Below are positions 9,708 to 19,278 of a stretch of 64,000 nucleotides of DNA, piece by piece. The notes below the pieces were generated by a model. The model did no database searches, was not told the DNA's origin, and saw nothing but the letters and a program-made list of their open reading frames with translations. This stretch comes from an uncultured Prevotellaceae bacterium (GTDB lineage Bacteria; Bacteroidota; Bacteroidia; Bacteroidales; Bacteroidaceae), in assembly GCA_946185485.1 (NCBI GenBank), contig CAMHJQ010000001.1, forward strand, positions 62,001-126,000, read 5' to 3'. The translations under genes and the position numbers were made by a program. How positions within the stretch are numbered: position 1 is the stretch's first letter; each line of letters starts with the position of its first letter.

Positions 9708-12700
9708 ATGAATAGTTCGACTTATATACGAAGTATATTTTTATTGATATCTCTTTGCCTCGGATGGAACGCTCATGCCCAAATGGGCAAACTGTTTGAT
9801 GCCGACAAACAGATGTCAAGCAGTTTCACAACGCAGATTTACCTGGATCGTGATGGGTTTATATGGGTAGCTACACGTAACGGTCTGAACCGCTACGACG
9901 GCTACAAGTTCCTCATTCTGAAGAAGGAATCGCGGAAGGACTTGGGAATGGCCAGTAATTATGTGAACTGCATGATGCAGGATCGCGACGGTCTATTTTA
10001 TGTCGGCATGTACGGTGCATTGCAGACCTACGATGGTGAACGTTTCCAGGATGTCAAGACTTACAGTGTGGATGGCACCCCTGTTCCTTGTTATGTGACA
10101 TCTCTGTTGCAATGCCGTAACGGTGACATTTTGATAGGAACGTCAGGCCATGGCGTACTGAAGATGAATGACCACCAAGAAGCCCGCGAGATGGACAAGC
10201 GCCTACGCGAGGCAAAATCCATACACAAACTGATGGAGGACAGCCATGGCAATCTGTGGATTCTCTCTGACGATCAAGGTCTTTGGCGTTGGGACGGCAA
10301 CCATATCAAGCGTTATTTCCAGGATGACGAACACCGGCATACGATATTTGACATCTGTGAATACAGTGATGGTCATTTTTATGTCGGTACCACCAATCAT
10401 GGTCTTTACCGGCTCGACGGCGATACACCTGTCCATATCGAGGCGACAGGCAACAAACATATCTCAACACTTTATATCAACAACCGCCAGCATATCATGC
10501 TGGGGTACGATGGTTCAGGACTTGCCATCTATGACCCCAAGAGCAACCGTCTAGTCGACAACCCCTATTTCAGCCGTGACGTAGACCTGAGTACGGCAAA
10601 GGTCTACTCCATTTGCGAGGACCACAATGGTAACGTATGGCTAGGATTGTTGCAGAAGGGTATCTATATGCAACCCGGACATACAATGGGCTTTAGCTAC
10701 ATGGGCTACAAACTAGGGTCGAGAAATGTCATCGGCTCGGCCTGCGTCACCAGCGTACTAGGGGGGGCGAATGGTTACAAATGGATAGGTACCGACCGCG
10801 ATGGTCTCTACTGCATGGACAGTAACGAAAAAGCCATCAAGCACTTCAAGGAACACTTCCCTGCTACCATATTGGGACTCTGCGAGGACAAGCTGGGACG
10901 CATCTGGGTGGGTACCTATAAAGAGGGATTGGGTTATATAGACCCGAAGAAAATGGCCTTTCATCCTCAACTACTGCCACAAGGTTCTCCAACCAGCATC
11001 TTTGACCTCGAAACAGATCATGAGGGGCGTTTGTGGATAGCTACCATGGGCTATGGCCTACAATGTCTGAATTTAGAAACTGGTGACGTGAAAATCTACC
11101 GACAGGCTGAAAAGGCTCCTAGTGACCCCAAGGTGAACAGCATCACCAACGACTATATCTCGCAGGTATCTATATCGCCTGATGGGAAACGTGTCTACAC
11201 AGCCACATCTATGGGTGTCTGTGCAATGGTCATCGAAAGCGAAGACTGGATCTCGACATTTGGCAAGAACTGTCCTAACTACGGCATACCGACACGTATC
11301 GCCCGAGAGTTTGGTGGCGTGTTGTATGTTGGTACGAACGACGGATTGGTGTGCTATGACATGAAGACGCGACAGACAACGCTGAAAGACTTGGAGAGTG
11401 GACTCACCGATAATGGTATTGCCTCTATCGAGCAGGACAGTCAGGGACATCTGTGGATCAGTACCGACCACGGACTCTGCTGCCTGGATCCCAAGACTGG
11501 CAAGACCAACACCTACTATGTGGACAACGGCTTGCAGTCTAACGAGTTCAGTGATGGGGCTTCATGGGTGCAGCCTGACGGTCAAATGGTCTTTGGAGGT
11601 CTGGCAGGTGTGACATGGTTTAACCCCTCAGAGATCCATGAGCACAAGTGGAATGCAGAGGTGAAGCTGACAGGTTTTACAGTAAATGGAGAGCCTGTAA
11701 CGCCTGCCACCATGTCGGGTTTCTGGAAGGTAGTGAATACTGCCGTCATAGCTGCTGACAAATTTGTACTGAGTTCCAGTGACAACAACTTTAGCATCCA
11801 GCTGTCAACGCTGACCTACGATAGTCCTGAGCATGTGGTCTATCGCTACCGCATCAACAAAGAAAAATGGGTTCGCATGCCGCCAGGTGTCAACGACATT
11901 ACATTCAGTCACCTGCCGCCTGGCGACTACGATTTCTGTGTAGTGGCAGAACAGAATGGTATTGAGACACCCGAACGCTGTTTCAAGGTTTTGATTCATG
12001 CTCCATGGTATCAAACGACTCTCGCATACATCATGTACCTTTTAGTGTTGGCAGGACTATTCTTGTGGTACCGCCAGCAGCATAAGCATAAGGAACAAGA
12101 CCGCCTGCGCCTGCAAGAGCACATACATGCTGAGGAGATGGCTGATGCCAAACTGAAGTTCTTCATGAACATCTCCCACGAGATACGCACACCTATGACA
12201 CTCATCATCACTCCGCTGTTGTCGCTCATCAAGCAGGACGATGACATCCATCGCCGGAGCGTCTACGAGACCATCCGCCGTAATGCCGAGCGCATTCTGG
12301 GCCTCATCAACCAGATGATGGACTTACGTAAGATTGACAAGGGTCAAATGCAGATGCACATGTGCGAGACAGAAATTGTCTCATTCATAGGCGACATCTA
12401 TACCCTCTTTTCGCAACAGGCCAAGGCCAAGAACATCCAGTTTACCTATGAGCGCGACACACAAGAGCTGCCAGTATGGATAGACCGCAACAATTTCGAC
12501 AAAGTCATCGTCAATCTGCTGTCTAATGCCTTTAAGTTCACTCCTGCTGGTGGACACGTGCACATTGCACTCTCCCACGATGAAAAGAATGTCCGCATCG
12601 CCATTCGCGACAACGGAGAAGGCATTCCCGAAGACAAGCTCGACCGTATCTTCGAACGTTTCTACCAGACGCCTACCCATGTTAACGACCGCAAGACCGG

Positions 12701-13733
12701 TACAGGCATCGGACTGGACCTGACACGCTCGCTCGTCGAACTGCATCATGGCACTATCAAGGCCCAAAACAATGTCGGCGAGAAAGGAGCTGAATTCATT
12801 GTCACTATACCACAAGGCAACGCCCACCTAAAGCCCGAGGAAATCATCGAGGATACATCACTGATTGCAACTGCCCCATCCAGTCTCATCGAAGCCGAAG
12901 AAGTGGTACCCGAGAACACCGTCTCTACAGAGTTGCCTAAAGTCGGTCACCGGCAGCATATCGTGCTCGTCGAGGATGACAAGGATATTCTGGAATTCCT
13001 GCAAAGTGAACTATCTACTGACTATGACATCACGACATGCGAAAATGGAAAGGTGGGCCTCAGCGTGGTGCTGAAGTCCATACCTGACCTCGTCATCTCA
13101 GACATTATGATGCCTGAAATGGACGGTACAGCCATGTGCTCGAAAATCAAGAGCAACCCCTCGACCAGCCATGTGCCCATCATCCTGCTCACTGCCAAGA
13201 GCCGCGACGAAGACCAGCTCGAAGGTCTTGAGATGGGTGCCGATGCCTACATCATGAAACCTTTCAACATGGACATCCTGCGTCGCACCATCGTCAACCT
13301 CATTCACACCCATCACATGCTACGACTGAAGTACGGTCGCAACGACCAATTGGAGGAGCAGGTAGACGAAGTGAAGATGAAGTCGCCCGATGATCAGTTG
13401 CTGGATCGCGTCATGAAGGTCATCAACAAGAATATCGGCAATTCCGACCTCAGCGTCGATGCCATTGCCGATGAGGTCGGTATCAGCCGTGTACACCTGC
13501 ATCGCAAGATGAAAGAACTGACGGGACAGACACCTCACGACTTCATACGCAACATCCGTCTGAAGCAGGCGGCTCACCTCCTGAGCACACGCAACATGAA
13601 CATCACTGAGGTAATGTATGCCTGCGGTTTCAACAATGCCGCCTCCTTCTCGACCATCTTCAAGAAGTTCTACGGCATGTCACCGCGTGAGTTCATGAAC
13701 GAAAACCGCACGCGGAATGACGCTGGACAGTAA
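9708..13733 (+). CDS. Hybrid two-component system regulator (HTCS)
   Basis: This 1341-residue protein fuses sensor, kinase, receiver and DNA-binding output. A signal peptide (1-24) precedes about 14 blades of Reg_prop periplasmic propeller (repeats such as GFIWVATRNGLNRYDG and GHLWISTDHGLCCLD), then a Y_Y_Y domain (about 690-765), one membrane helix (about 770-790), a HisKA domain with phospho-acceptor His824 (NISHEIRTPM), an HATPase domain (DNGEGIPED, GTGIGLDL), a receiver with Asp1132 (SDIMMPEMDG) and an AraC-type HTH (about 1240-1335). HTCS proteins sense oligosaccharides and switch on neighbouring CAZyme loci. Its position after the GH97-GH3-GH43 genes points to xylan-type ligands. The length is normal for the family. 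Confidence 0.97.
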   Translation: MNSSTYIRSIFLLISLCLGWNAHAQMGKLFDADKQMSSSFTTQIYLDRDGFIWVATRNGLNRYDGYKFLILKKESRKDLGMASNYVNCMMQDRDGLFYVGMYGALQTYDGERFQDVKTYSVDGTPVPCYVTSLLQCRNGDILIGTSGHGVLKMNDHQEAREMDKRLREAKSIHKLMEDSHGNLWILSDDQGLWRWDGNHIKRYFQDDEHRHTIFDICEYSDGHFYVGTTNHGLYRLDGDTPVHIEATGNKHISTLYINNRQHIMLGYDGSGLAIYDPKSNRLVDNPYFSRDVDLSTAKVYSICEDHNGNVWLGLLQKGIYMQPGHTMGFSYMGYKLGSRNVIGSACVTSVLGGANGYKWIGTDRDGLYCMDSNEKAIKHFKEHFPATILGLCEDKLGRIWVGTYKEGLGYIDPKKMAFHPQLLPQGSPTSIFDLETDHEGRLWIATMGYGLQCLNLETGDVKIYRQAEKAPSDPKVNSITNDYISQVSISPDGKRVYTATSMGVCAMVIESEDWISTFGKNCPNYGIPTRIAREFGGVLYVGTNDGLVCYDMKTRQTTLKDLESGLTDNGIASIEQDSQGHLWISTDHGLCCLDPKTGKTNTYYVDNGLQSNEFSDGASWVQPDGQMVFGGLAGVTWFNPSEIHEHKWNAEVKLTGFTVNGEPVTPATMSGFWKVVNTAVIAADKFVLSSSDNNFSIQLSTLTYDSPEHVVYRYRINKEKWVRMPPGVNDITFSHLPPGDYDFCVVAEQNGIETPERCFKVLIHAPWYQTTLAYIMYLLVLAGLFLWYRQQHKHKEQDRLRLQEHIHAEEMADAKLKFFMNISHEIRTPMTLIITPLLSLIKQDDDIHRRSVYETIRRNAERILGLINQMMDLRKIDKGQMQMHMCETEIVSFIGDIYTLFSQQAKAKNIQFTYERDTQELPVWIDRNNFDKVIVNLLSNAFKFTPAGGHVHIALSHDEKNVRIAIRDNGEGIPEDKLDRIFERFYQTPTHVNDRKTGTGIGLDLTRSLVELHHGTIKAQNNVGEKGAEFIVTIPQGNAHLKPEEIIEDTSLIATAPSSLIEAEEVVPENTVSTELPKVGHRQHIVLVEDDKDILEFLQSELSTDYDITTCENGKVGLSVVLKSIPDLVISDIMMPEMDGTAMCSKIKSNPSTSHVPIILLTAKSRDEDQLEGLEMGADAYIMKPFNMDILRRTIVNLIHTHHMLRLKYGRNDQLEEQVDEVKMKSPDDQLLDRVMKVINKNIGNSDLSVDAIADEVGISRVHLHRKMKELTGQTPHDFIRNIRLKQAAHLLSTRNMNITEVMYACGFNNAASFSTIFKKFYGMSPREFMNENRTRNDAGQ

Positions 13734-13736
13734 TCG

Positions 13737-14978
13737 TCAAACGTTAGCGGCAGTCAGCAGGATCTCGCTCAGTGTAGGATGAATGTGTACCATATCGCGA
13801 AGCTGGGCAACCGTCGTGTCACGACACATCAGCACGCTGACCTCCTGAACGATGTCGGCAGCATGGGCACCGTAGGCATGGCAGCCTATGATGCGATCTT
13901 CCTGATTGCTGAACAGCTTCAGCATTCCTTCCGTCTCGCCCATCGCCATCGCTTTGCCGTTGGCACGCCAGAAGGCCTTGCGGCATTTGTAGGCCACGCT
14001 CTCAGCCTTCAGCTGGTCTTCCGTCGGACCGACACAGGCTGCCTCAGGAGTGGTGAAGATTGCTGCCGGCATGACATCGAAGCGGATGGCGTCAGCACGT
14101 CCCAGGATATGGTTGACAACATGCATCGCCTGCATCTCAGCAGCATGAGCCAGCATCTGTCGCCCGTTGACGTCGCCGATGGCATAGAGGTGAGGGGTGA
14201 GGGATGAGGAGCGAGAGGTGACTTCAAAGTCTTCATTAACCTGAATGGCACCATTGGGAGCCAGGCCGACACCTATTATTTCTAAGTGCAAACCTTCAGT
14301 ACGCGGTTTTCGCCCAGTAGCCATCAGGATGACATCGGCATCGATACCAGCGACATCCTCCACTGCCGTCTTCATCTTGAAGGTGATGCCCTGCTTCTCA
14401 AGCGTCTTGCGCAATCGCTTGGCAATATCGCCATCCAGCGCAGGCAGACACTCCTTCAAATACTCTATCACCGTCACCTCGGAGCCAAAGCGATGGAACA
14501 CAGAGGCGAACTCCATACCAATGACGCCGGCACCAATGATGGCAAGGCGCTTAGGCAGCGTGTCGCGCTGTAGCAAGCCAGTGGAATCGACCACACGAGG
14601 GTCATCCACACCTTTGACGGGAAGCCACTTCGTTTCAGAACCAGTGGCGATAATGATGTTCTTGGCAGTGAAATCTCCTACGGTATGAGCATCCGTAAAG
14701 GCACCTTTCTCTCTTACAAGCGTGATGTTGGGATTCGAGAGGATGCCCTCGACGCCTGCACGGAGCTGGGGGACGACGGAGGCCATGCGCTCACGGGCTT
14801 CTGCGAATGAAGCGCTGTGAGCGTAGGTTTTCGTGGGGATGCAGCCCACATTGAGACACGTGCCGCCGACATGGCCGTCCTCAAAAAGGGCCACCTTCAA
14901 TCCTTGTTTGGCGGCATATTCAGCGGCGCGGTACCCTCCTGGCCCCGCGCCGATAATGATGAGATCAGTTTCAGACAT
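13737..14978 (-). CDS. lpdA: Dihydrolipoyl dehydrogenase (L-protein)
   Basis: This FAD/NAD-dependent disulfide oxidoreductase reoxidises dihydrolipoyl-GcvH in the glycine cleavage system. It shows the FAD-binding GAGPGG, the redox pair Cys41/Cys46 (GGTCLNVGCIPTK), the second Rossmann motif GAGVIGMEF, YAIGDVNGR, and the C-terminal His in VHIHPTLSE. At 413 residues it is somewhat shorter than the usual 450-470. At about residues 255-262 the usual short turn before PHLYAIGD carries extra residues (SRSSSLT), encoded by a GGTGAGG-type low-complexity repeat at 14190-14226. It is the last gene of the gcv operon; its stop lies 3 bp from the HTCS stop, with no terminator between the convergent genes. 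Confidence 0.93.
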   Translation of the reverse strand: MSETDLIIIGAGPGGYRAAEYAAKQGLKVALFEDGHVGGTCLNVGCIPTKTYAHSASFAEARERMASVVPQLRAGVEGILSNPNITLVREKGAFTDAHTVGDFTAKNIIIATGSETKWLPVKGVDDPRVVDSTGLLQRDTLPKRLAIIGAGVIGMEFASVFHRFGSEVTVIEYLKECLPALDGDIAKRLRKTLEKQGITFKMKTAVEDVAGIDADVILMATGRKPRTEGLHLEIIGVGLAPNGAIQVNEDFEVTSRSSSLTPHLYAIGDVNGRQMLAHAAEMQAMHVVNHILGRADAIRFDVMPAAIFTTPEAACVGPTEDQLKAESVAYKCRKAFWRANGKAMAMGETEGMLKLFSNQEDRIIGCHAYGAHAADIVQEVSVLMCRDTTVAQLRDMVHIHPTLSEILLTAANV

Positions 14979-15005
14979 GAAACATGAAATAATAAAGATG
15001 AAACA

Positions 15006-16415
15006 TTAAACCACCTCAGCCTTGAGTTGACGATACGTCGTGACGGGATGCTTGGCAGCCAGCACGTCATCCACACGGCCGATGGGCGTCGTATGGGGTG
15101 CCGACTTCACCAGTTCCGGGTCACTCTTCGCTTCCTCGGCAATCTTCTGCATCACGGCAATGAAACCGTCCAGCGTCTCTTTCGACTCGTTTTCCGTGGG
15201 TTCCACCATCAGGCTCTCATGGAACAAGAGCGGGAAATAGATGGTGGGTGCATGGTAGCCGTAGTCCAGCAGGCGCTTGGCAACATCCATCGTCGTCACG
15301 CCAGTCGATTTGTCCTTCAGCCCGTCAAAGACGAACTCATGACAGCACAGACCCTCGATGGGCAGTTCATAGACGTCCTTCAGCGACTCCTTGATGTAGT
15401 TGGCATTCAGCGTGGCTAACGGCCCGACCTCCTTGACGTGCTCTCGTCCCAACGACAGGATGTAGGCATAGGCGCGCAGCATGACAGCGAAGTTGCCATG
15501 ATAGGGCGATACCGTGGGCAGGAACTGCTGCAGTCCCTCGCGGACACCCACAGGTCCGCTGCCGGGGCCTCCGCCACCGTGAGGTGTCGAGAAAGTCTTG
15601 TGCAGGTTGATGTGCATCACGTCGAAGCCCATGTCGCCGGGGCGGCATACTCCTAACATGGGGTTCAGGTTGGCACCGTCGTAGTACATCAGACCACCAC
15701 AGTCGTGAATGAGCCGCGCTATCTGCGGAATGCCCGTCTCGAAAAGTCCAAGGGTATTGGGATTGGTCATCATCATGGCGGCGATATTGGCACCTTCCAG
15801 ATTTACTAGACGTTCTAAATCTTCTATATCAACCAGACCATCCTTAGTAGATTTCACCTCCAGTATTTCCAGTCCGCAGACGGCTGCCGAGGCCGGATTG
15901 GTGCCGTGTGCCGAGTCGGGCACGATGACCTTCTTGCGCTGCATGTCGCCACGCGAACGATGGTAGCTGTCGATGACCATCAAACCCGTCAGTTCTCCGT
16001 GGGCACCGGCGTATGGCTTGAAGGTAAAGTGAGCCAGCCCCGTCAGGGCACATAGCGAGCGTTCCAGCAGGGCCACCACAGCCTCAGCGCCACGTGTGGT
16101 GTCGGCGGGCTGCTGAGGATGCAGGTTCTGGAACTGTGGCAGGGCAGCCACCTCCTCGTTAATCTTGGGGTTATACTTCATCGTACACGACCCCAAGGGG
16201 TAGAAGCCCGTATCGACGCCAAAGTTATTGTTCGAGAGGTTGGTATAGTGCCGCACCACCGTCAGTTCGTCACACTCTGGCAGCTGGGCGTCCTCCGAAC
16301 GCCGCATAGACTGTGGTATCTCATACGCTCCATAGCGATTCTTGGGCAAACTATAGCCCTTCCGGCCTTCCTTCGAGAGCTCGAAAATCAGCTTTCCATA
16401 TAATCGGTTGTTCAT
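15006..16415 (-). CDS. gcvPB: Glycine dehydrogenase (decarboxylating) subunit 2
   Basis: This is the PLP-binding half of the split P-protein, which decarboxylates glycine and loads aminomethyl on lipoyl-GcvH. The start at 16415 (MNNRLYGKLIFELSKEG) makes a 469-residue protein and overlaps the gcvPA stop in an ATGA; the longer open frame to 16538 runs antiparallel through gcvPA coding sequence in another frame and is not needed. The PLP lysine is in NLHKTFSTPHGGGGPG, with SAHGTNPASA and the GSCTMKYNPK segment typical of subunit 2. Order and overlap show co-translation with gcvPA. Confidence 0.95.
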   Translation of the reverse strand: MNNRLYGKLIFELSKEGRKGYSLPKNRYGAYEIPQSMRRSEDAQLPECDELTVVRHYTNLSNNNFGVDTGFYPLGSCTMKYNPKINEEVAALPQFQNLHPQQPADTTRGAEAVVALLERSLCALTGLAHFTFKPYAGAHGELTGLMVIDSYHRSRGDMQRKKVIVPDSAHGTNPASAAVCGLEILEVKSTKDGLVDIEDLERLVNLEGANIAAMMMTNPNTLGLFETGIPQIARLIHDCGGLMYYDGANLNPMLGVCRPGDMGFDVMHINLHKTFSTPHGGGGPGSGPVGVREGLQQFLPTVSPYHGNFAVMLRAYAYILSLGREHVKEVGPLATLNANYIKESLKDVYELPIEGLCCHEFVFDGLKDKSTGVTTMDVAKRLLDYGYHAPTIYFPLLFHESLMVEPTENESKETLDGFIAVMQKIAEEAKSDPELVKSAPHTTPIGRVDDVLAAKHPVTTYRQLKAEVV

Positions 16416-17725
16416 AAGGCTGCTATCTTTACAAGATGATCTATTTCTTCCTTTGTGCGTTTCTCCGTGACGGCAAACACGATGCCGTCGGCATAGCGCA
16501 CACCTCCCAGGATGCCCTCCCCTATGAAGTGCCGGCATAGCATGTCAGCATCCCCCTCGTACTTGACGTAGAACTCGTTAAAGAAGGGTTTGTCATAGAC
16601 TAATGTAAAGCGCCCAGTCTTCAACAGTTCGTCACACAGATAGTGGGCACCGGCATACGATAGTTCGCCAGCCTCCTTGAGTCCCTGCTTGCCCATCAGT
16701 GACAGATAGATGGTCACCCACAGGGCCATGAGGCTCTGGTTGCTGCAGATGTTCGAGGTAGCCTTCTGCCGTCGGATGTGCTGTTCACGTGCCTGCAGCG
16801 TCAGCACAAAGGCCCGCTGGCCGCGATTGTCCTTCGTCATGCCGACGATGCGCCCCGGCATCTTGCGGATAAGTTTCTCCGTGCAGCACATATAGCCCAC
16901 GTATGGACCGCCCCACTGCATGGGAATGCCCAACGACTGGCCTTCTCCCACGGCAATGTCGGCGCCCCACTCGCCGGGCGTCTTCAGCACGCCCAGGTCG
17001 GCAGCCACACTATCCATGATGAACTGTGCCTTCTGCCCATGGCAAGTGTCGGCAAAGCCCGTCAGGTCTTCAACGATGCCATAGACGTTGGGCTGCTGCA
17101 CCAGTACGCCTGCCACGCCACCACCCGCCAGCTGCTCTTCAAGGTTTTGCCTTGAGGTAACGCCTTCCTCGGCAGCAATGGTTCCCAGTTCTATGCCATG
17201 ATGCAGGGCGTATGTGTCGAGCACCTGGCGCGTCTTGAGGCTGACCGTCTCCGATACCAGCACCTTGTTTTGCTTCTTGCTGGCAGCCACCGCCATCATC
17301 ATGGCCTCGGCGGCCGCCGTTGTGCCGTCGTATAGCGATGCGTTCGCGATATCCATGCCCGTCAGTTCAGCCATCATCGACTGGTATTCAAAAATGTAGT
17401 GCAGCGTGCCCTGCGAGATTTCTGCCTGATAAGGCGTATAGGATGTCAGAAACTCCGATCGCTGCACCAGCTGTGGGATGACGCTGGGGGTATAGTGGTC
17501 ATAGACACCCATGCCGGCAAAGCACGTCAACTGCTTGTTCAGGGTTCCCAACTGGGCGAACAGCTGCCGGACTTCCTGCTCGCTCATGGCCTCCGGCAAC
17601 TGGTAGTCGTCCTTGAAGCGGATGCTGTCCGGTATCTGTGCGTATAGGCCATCGAGCGATTCCACACCTGCACGCTGCAGCATCGCAATCAGGTCATCCT
17701 TTGTATGCGGAAAATACTTAAACAT
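16412..17725 (-). CDS. gcvPA: Glycine dehydrogenase (decarboxylating) subunit 1
   Basis: This 437-residue protein is the N-terminal half of the split P-protein. It begins MFKYFPHTKDDL and shows YTPYQAEISQGTLHYIFEYQ, NASLYDGTTAAAEA, and the GGPYVGYM and MPGRIVGMT segments conserved in subunit 1. It works as a heterotetramer with GcvPB, encoded directly after it with a 4-bp overlap. The split form is the usual arrangement in some bacterial groups and contrasts with the single-chain GcvP of E. coli. Confidence 0.95.
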   Translation of the reverse strand: MFKYFPHTKDDLIAMLQRAGVESLDGLYAQIPDSIRFKDDYQLPEAMSEQEVRQLFAQLGTLNKQLTCFAGMGVYDHYTPSVIPQLVQRSEFLTSYTPYQAEISQGTLHYIFEYQSMMAELTGMDIANASLYDGTTAAAEAMMMAVAASKKQNKVLVSETVSLKTRQVLDTYALHHGIELGTIAAEEGVTSRQNLEEQLAGGGVAGVLVQQPNVYGIVEDLTGFADTCHGQKAQFIMDSVAADLGVLKTPGEWGADIAVGEGQSLGIPMQWGGPYVGYMCCTEKLIRKMPGRIVGMTKDNRGQRAFVLTLQAREQHIRRQKATSNICSNQSLMALWVTIYLSLMGKQGLKEAGELSYAGAHYLCDELLKTGRFTLVYDKPFFNEFYVKYEGDADMLCRHFIGEGILGGVRYADGIVFAVTEKRTKEEIDHLVKIAAL

Positions 17726-17741
17726 AGATTATCTCTGAAAG

Positions 17742-18122
17742 TTATTTGTCGCAGAAGGCAGCATAGGCCTTGGCATCCATGAGGTTGTCAAGTTCGCTCT
17801 TGTCAGAGATTTCCACCTTGATAATCCAGTTCTCGTAAGCATCGCTATTGATGAGTTCGGGCTGGTCCTCCAAGGCCTCATTCACTTCAATAACAACGCC
17901 TGTCACGGGAGAAATCAAGTCGCTGGCAGCCTTCACACTCTCGACGGCGCCAAACTCCTCACCAGCCGACACCTCGTCATCCACATCGGGCACGTCCACA
18001 TAGACGACATTACCCAGTGCATGCTGAGCATAGTCCGTAATACCAATGTAACCGAAGTCACCATCCACTCTCACATACTCGTGCGACTCACTGTAATAGA
18101 GTCCTTCCAATATCTTTGCCAT
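17742..18122 (-). CDS. gcvH: Glycine cleavage system H protein
   Basis: This 126-residue lipoyl carrier shuttles the aminomethyl group between P-, T- and L-proteins. The lipoylation site is Lys64 in GAVESVKAASDL, in the normal position for the family, and the hammerhead fold residues GNVVYVDVPDV precede it. It lies 16 bp upstream of gcvPA and 26 bp downstream of gcvT, all on the minus strand. The lipoate ligase at the head of the operon is the probable source of its cofactor. Confidence 0.97.
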   Translation of the reverse strand: MAKILEGLYYSESHEYVRVDGDFGYIGITDYAQHALGNVVYVDVPDVDDEVSAGEEFGAVESVKAASDLISPVTGVVIEVNEALEDQPELINSDAYENWIIKVEISDKSELDNLMDAKAYAAFCDK

Positions 18123-18148
18123 AATAATAAATGTTTAATTTTATATCT

Positions 18149-19273
18149 TTAATCTTTCTTGTATTTCTTGTTGTAGAACTGCTTATTGACAACTTTTCCT
18201 GGGAATACCTTTTTGCGTATCTGGATGTCCACCTCCGTATCCAGCGCGGCATACTGCGCACCGACGAGTGCCATGCACACGCTCTTGTCAGTCGAGATGG
18301 TATGATAACCCGTCGTCACCTCGCCGATCTGCTGACCATCCTTCAGCACGGCATAGCCATGACGGGGGATGGCTTTGTCCTGCAGTTCAATGCCAACCAG
18401 TTTGCGCGCAGGGCCTTCGGCTTTCTGTCGTGCCAGCGCATCCTTGCCGATAAACTCCTCCTTGTCGAGCTTGACAAAGATGCTTAGACCAGCCATGATA
18501 GGCGTAATATCTGCCGACAGCTCGTCGCCATACAACGGCAGTCCGACTTCGAAGCGCAGCGTGTCGCGGCATCCCAGTCCACAGGGCTTCACCCGATGGA
18601 TTTCAACGAGCGTGTCCCAATAGAGACGGATTATCTCTGGCGAGGCATATATCTCGAAGCCATCCTCGCCCGTATAGCCCGTGCGGCTGACGATAATGGG
18701 CAGGCCGTCGCTCATACCGTCAAGGCTGGGATCACCTTGGTAAATACAGAAGGTGTAGAACGACAAGTCGTTTAGCGAGACGCCCAACATTCGTTCCATG
18801 ATGTCCTGCGACTGCGGCCCCTGCACAGCTATCTCACCATACTGGTCGCTCTGGTTTTTCAATGCCACGTCGTAGCCTGCCGACTGCTGCTGTATCCATG
18901 CCCAGTCCTTGTCGATGTTCGCAGCATTGATAACCAGCAGGAATACATCATCATCCATCTTATACACCAGCAGGTCGTCCACCACACCACCGTTTTCGTA
19001 ACACATCATGCCATAGAGGATTTTCCCGATGGGCATGCCTACGACATCGTTGGTAAAGAGGTGGTTCACGTAGCGTTCTGCGTCACGACCGCTGATGAGC
19101 ACCTCGCCCATGTGGCTTACGTCAAACACGCCACAAGCATGGCGCACAGCCTGATGCTCGTCCACAATGCCCGAATACTGTATGGGCATCTCAAAACCGC
19201 CAAAGGGGGACATCAGCGCCCCCAGCGACACATGTTTGTCATAGAGACATGTTCTCTTGTTTTCCTGTTCCAT
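18149..19273 (-). CDS. gcvT: Aminomethyltransferase (T-protein)
   Basis: This 374-residue enzyme transfers the methylene group to tetrahydrofolate and releases ammonia. The family signatures are DVSHMGEV near the N-terminus, LLVINAANIDKD, SRTGYTGEDGFEIY (folate-binding region) and the C-terminal GEVTTGYHTISTDKSV barrel. Length is normal. It follows lplA by 5 bp and precedes gcvH by 26 bp. Confidence 0.97.
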   Translation of the reverse strand: MEQENKRTCLYDKHVSLGALMSPFGGFEMPIQYSGIVDEHQAVRHACGVFDVSHMGEVLISGRDAERYVNHLFTNDVVGMPIGKILYGMMCYENGGVVDDLLVYKMDDDVFLLVINAANIDKDWAWIQQQSAGYDVALKNQSDQYGEIAVQGPQSQDIMERMLGVSLNDLSFYTFCIYQGDPSLDGMSDGLPIIVSRTGYTGEDGFEIYASPEIIRLYWDTLVEIHRVKPCGLGCRDTLRFEVGLPLYGDELSADITPIMAGLSIFVKLDKEEFIGKDALARQKAEGPARKLVGIELQDKAIPRHGYAVLKDGQQIGEVTTGYHTISTDKSVCMALVGAQYAALDTEVDIQIRKKVFPGKVVNKQFYNKKYKKD

Positions 19274-19278
19274 CGTTT

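Noticed and set aside
16415..16538. Longer N-terminus for gcvPB
   Set aside because: It would overlap gcvPA coding sequence by over 120 bp and adds a Cys/Arg-rich stretch not seen in P-protein subunit 2; the ATGA start is normal.
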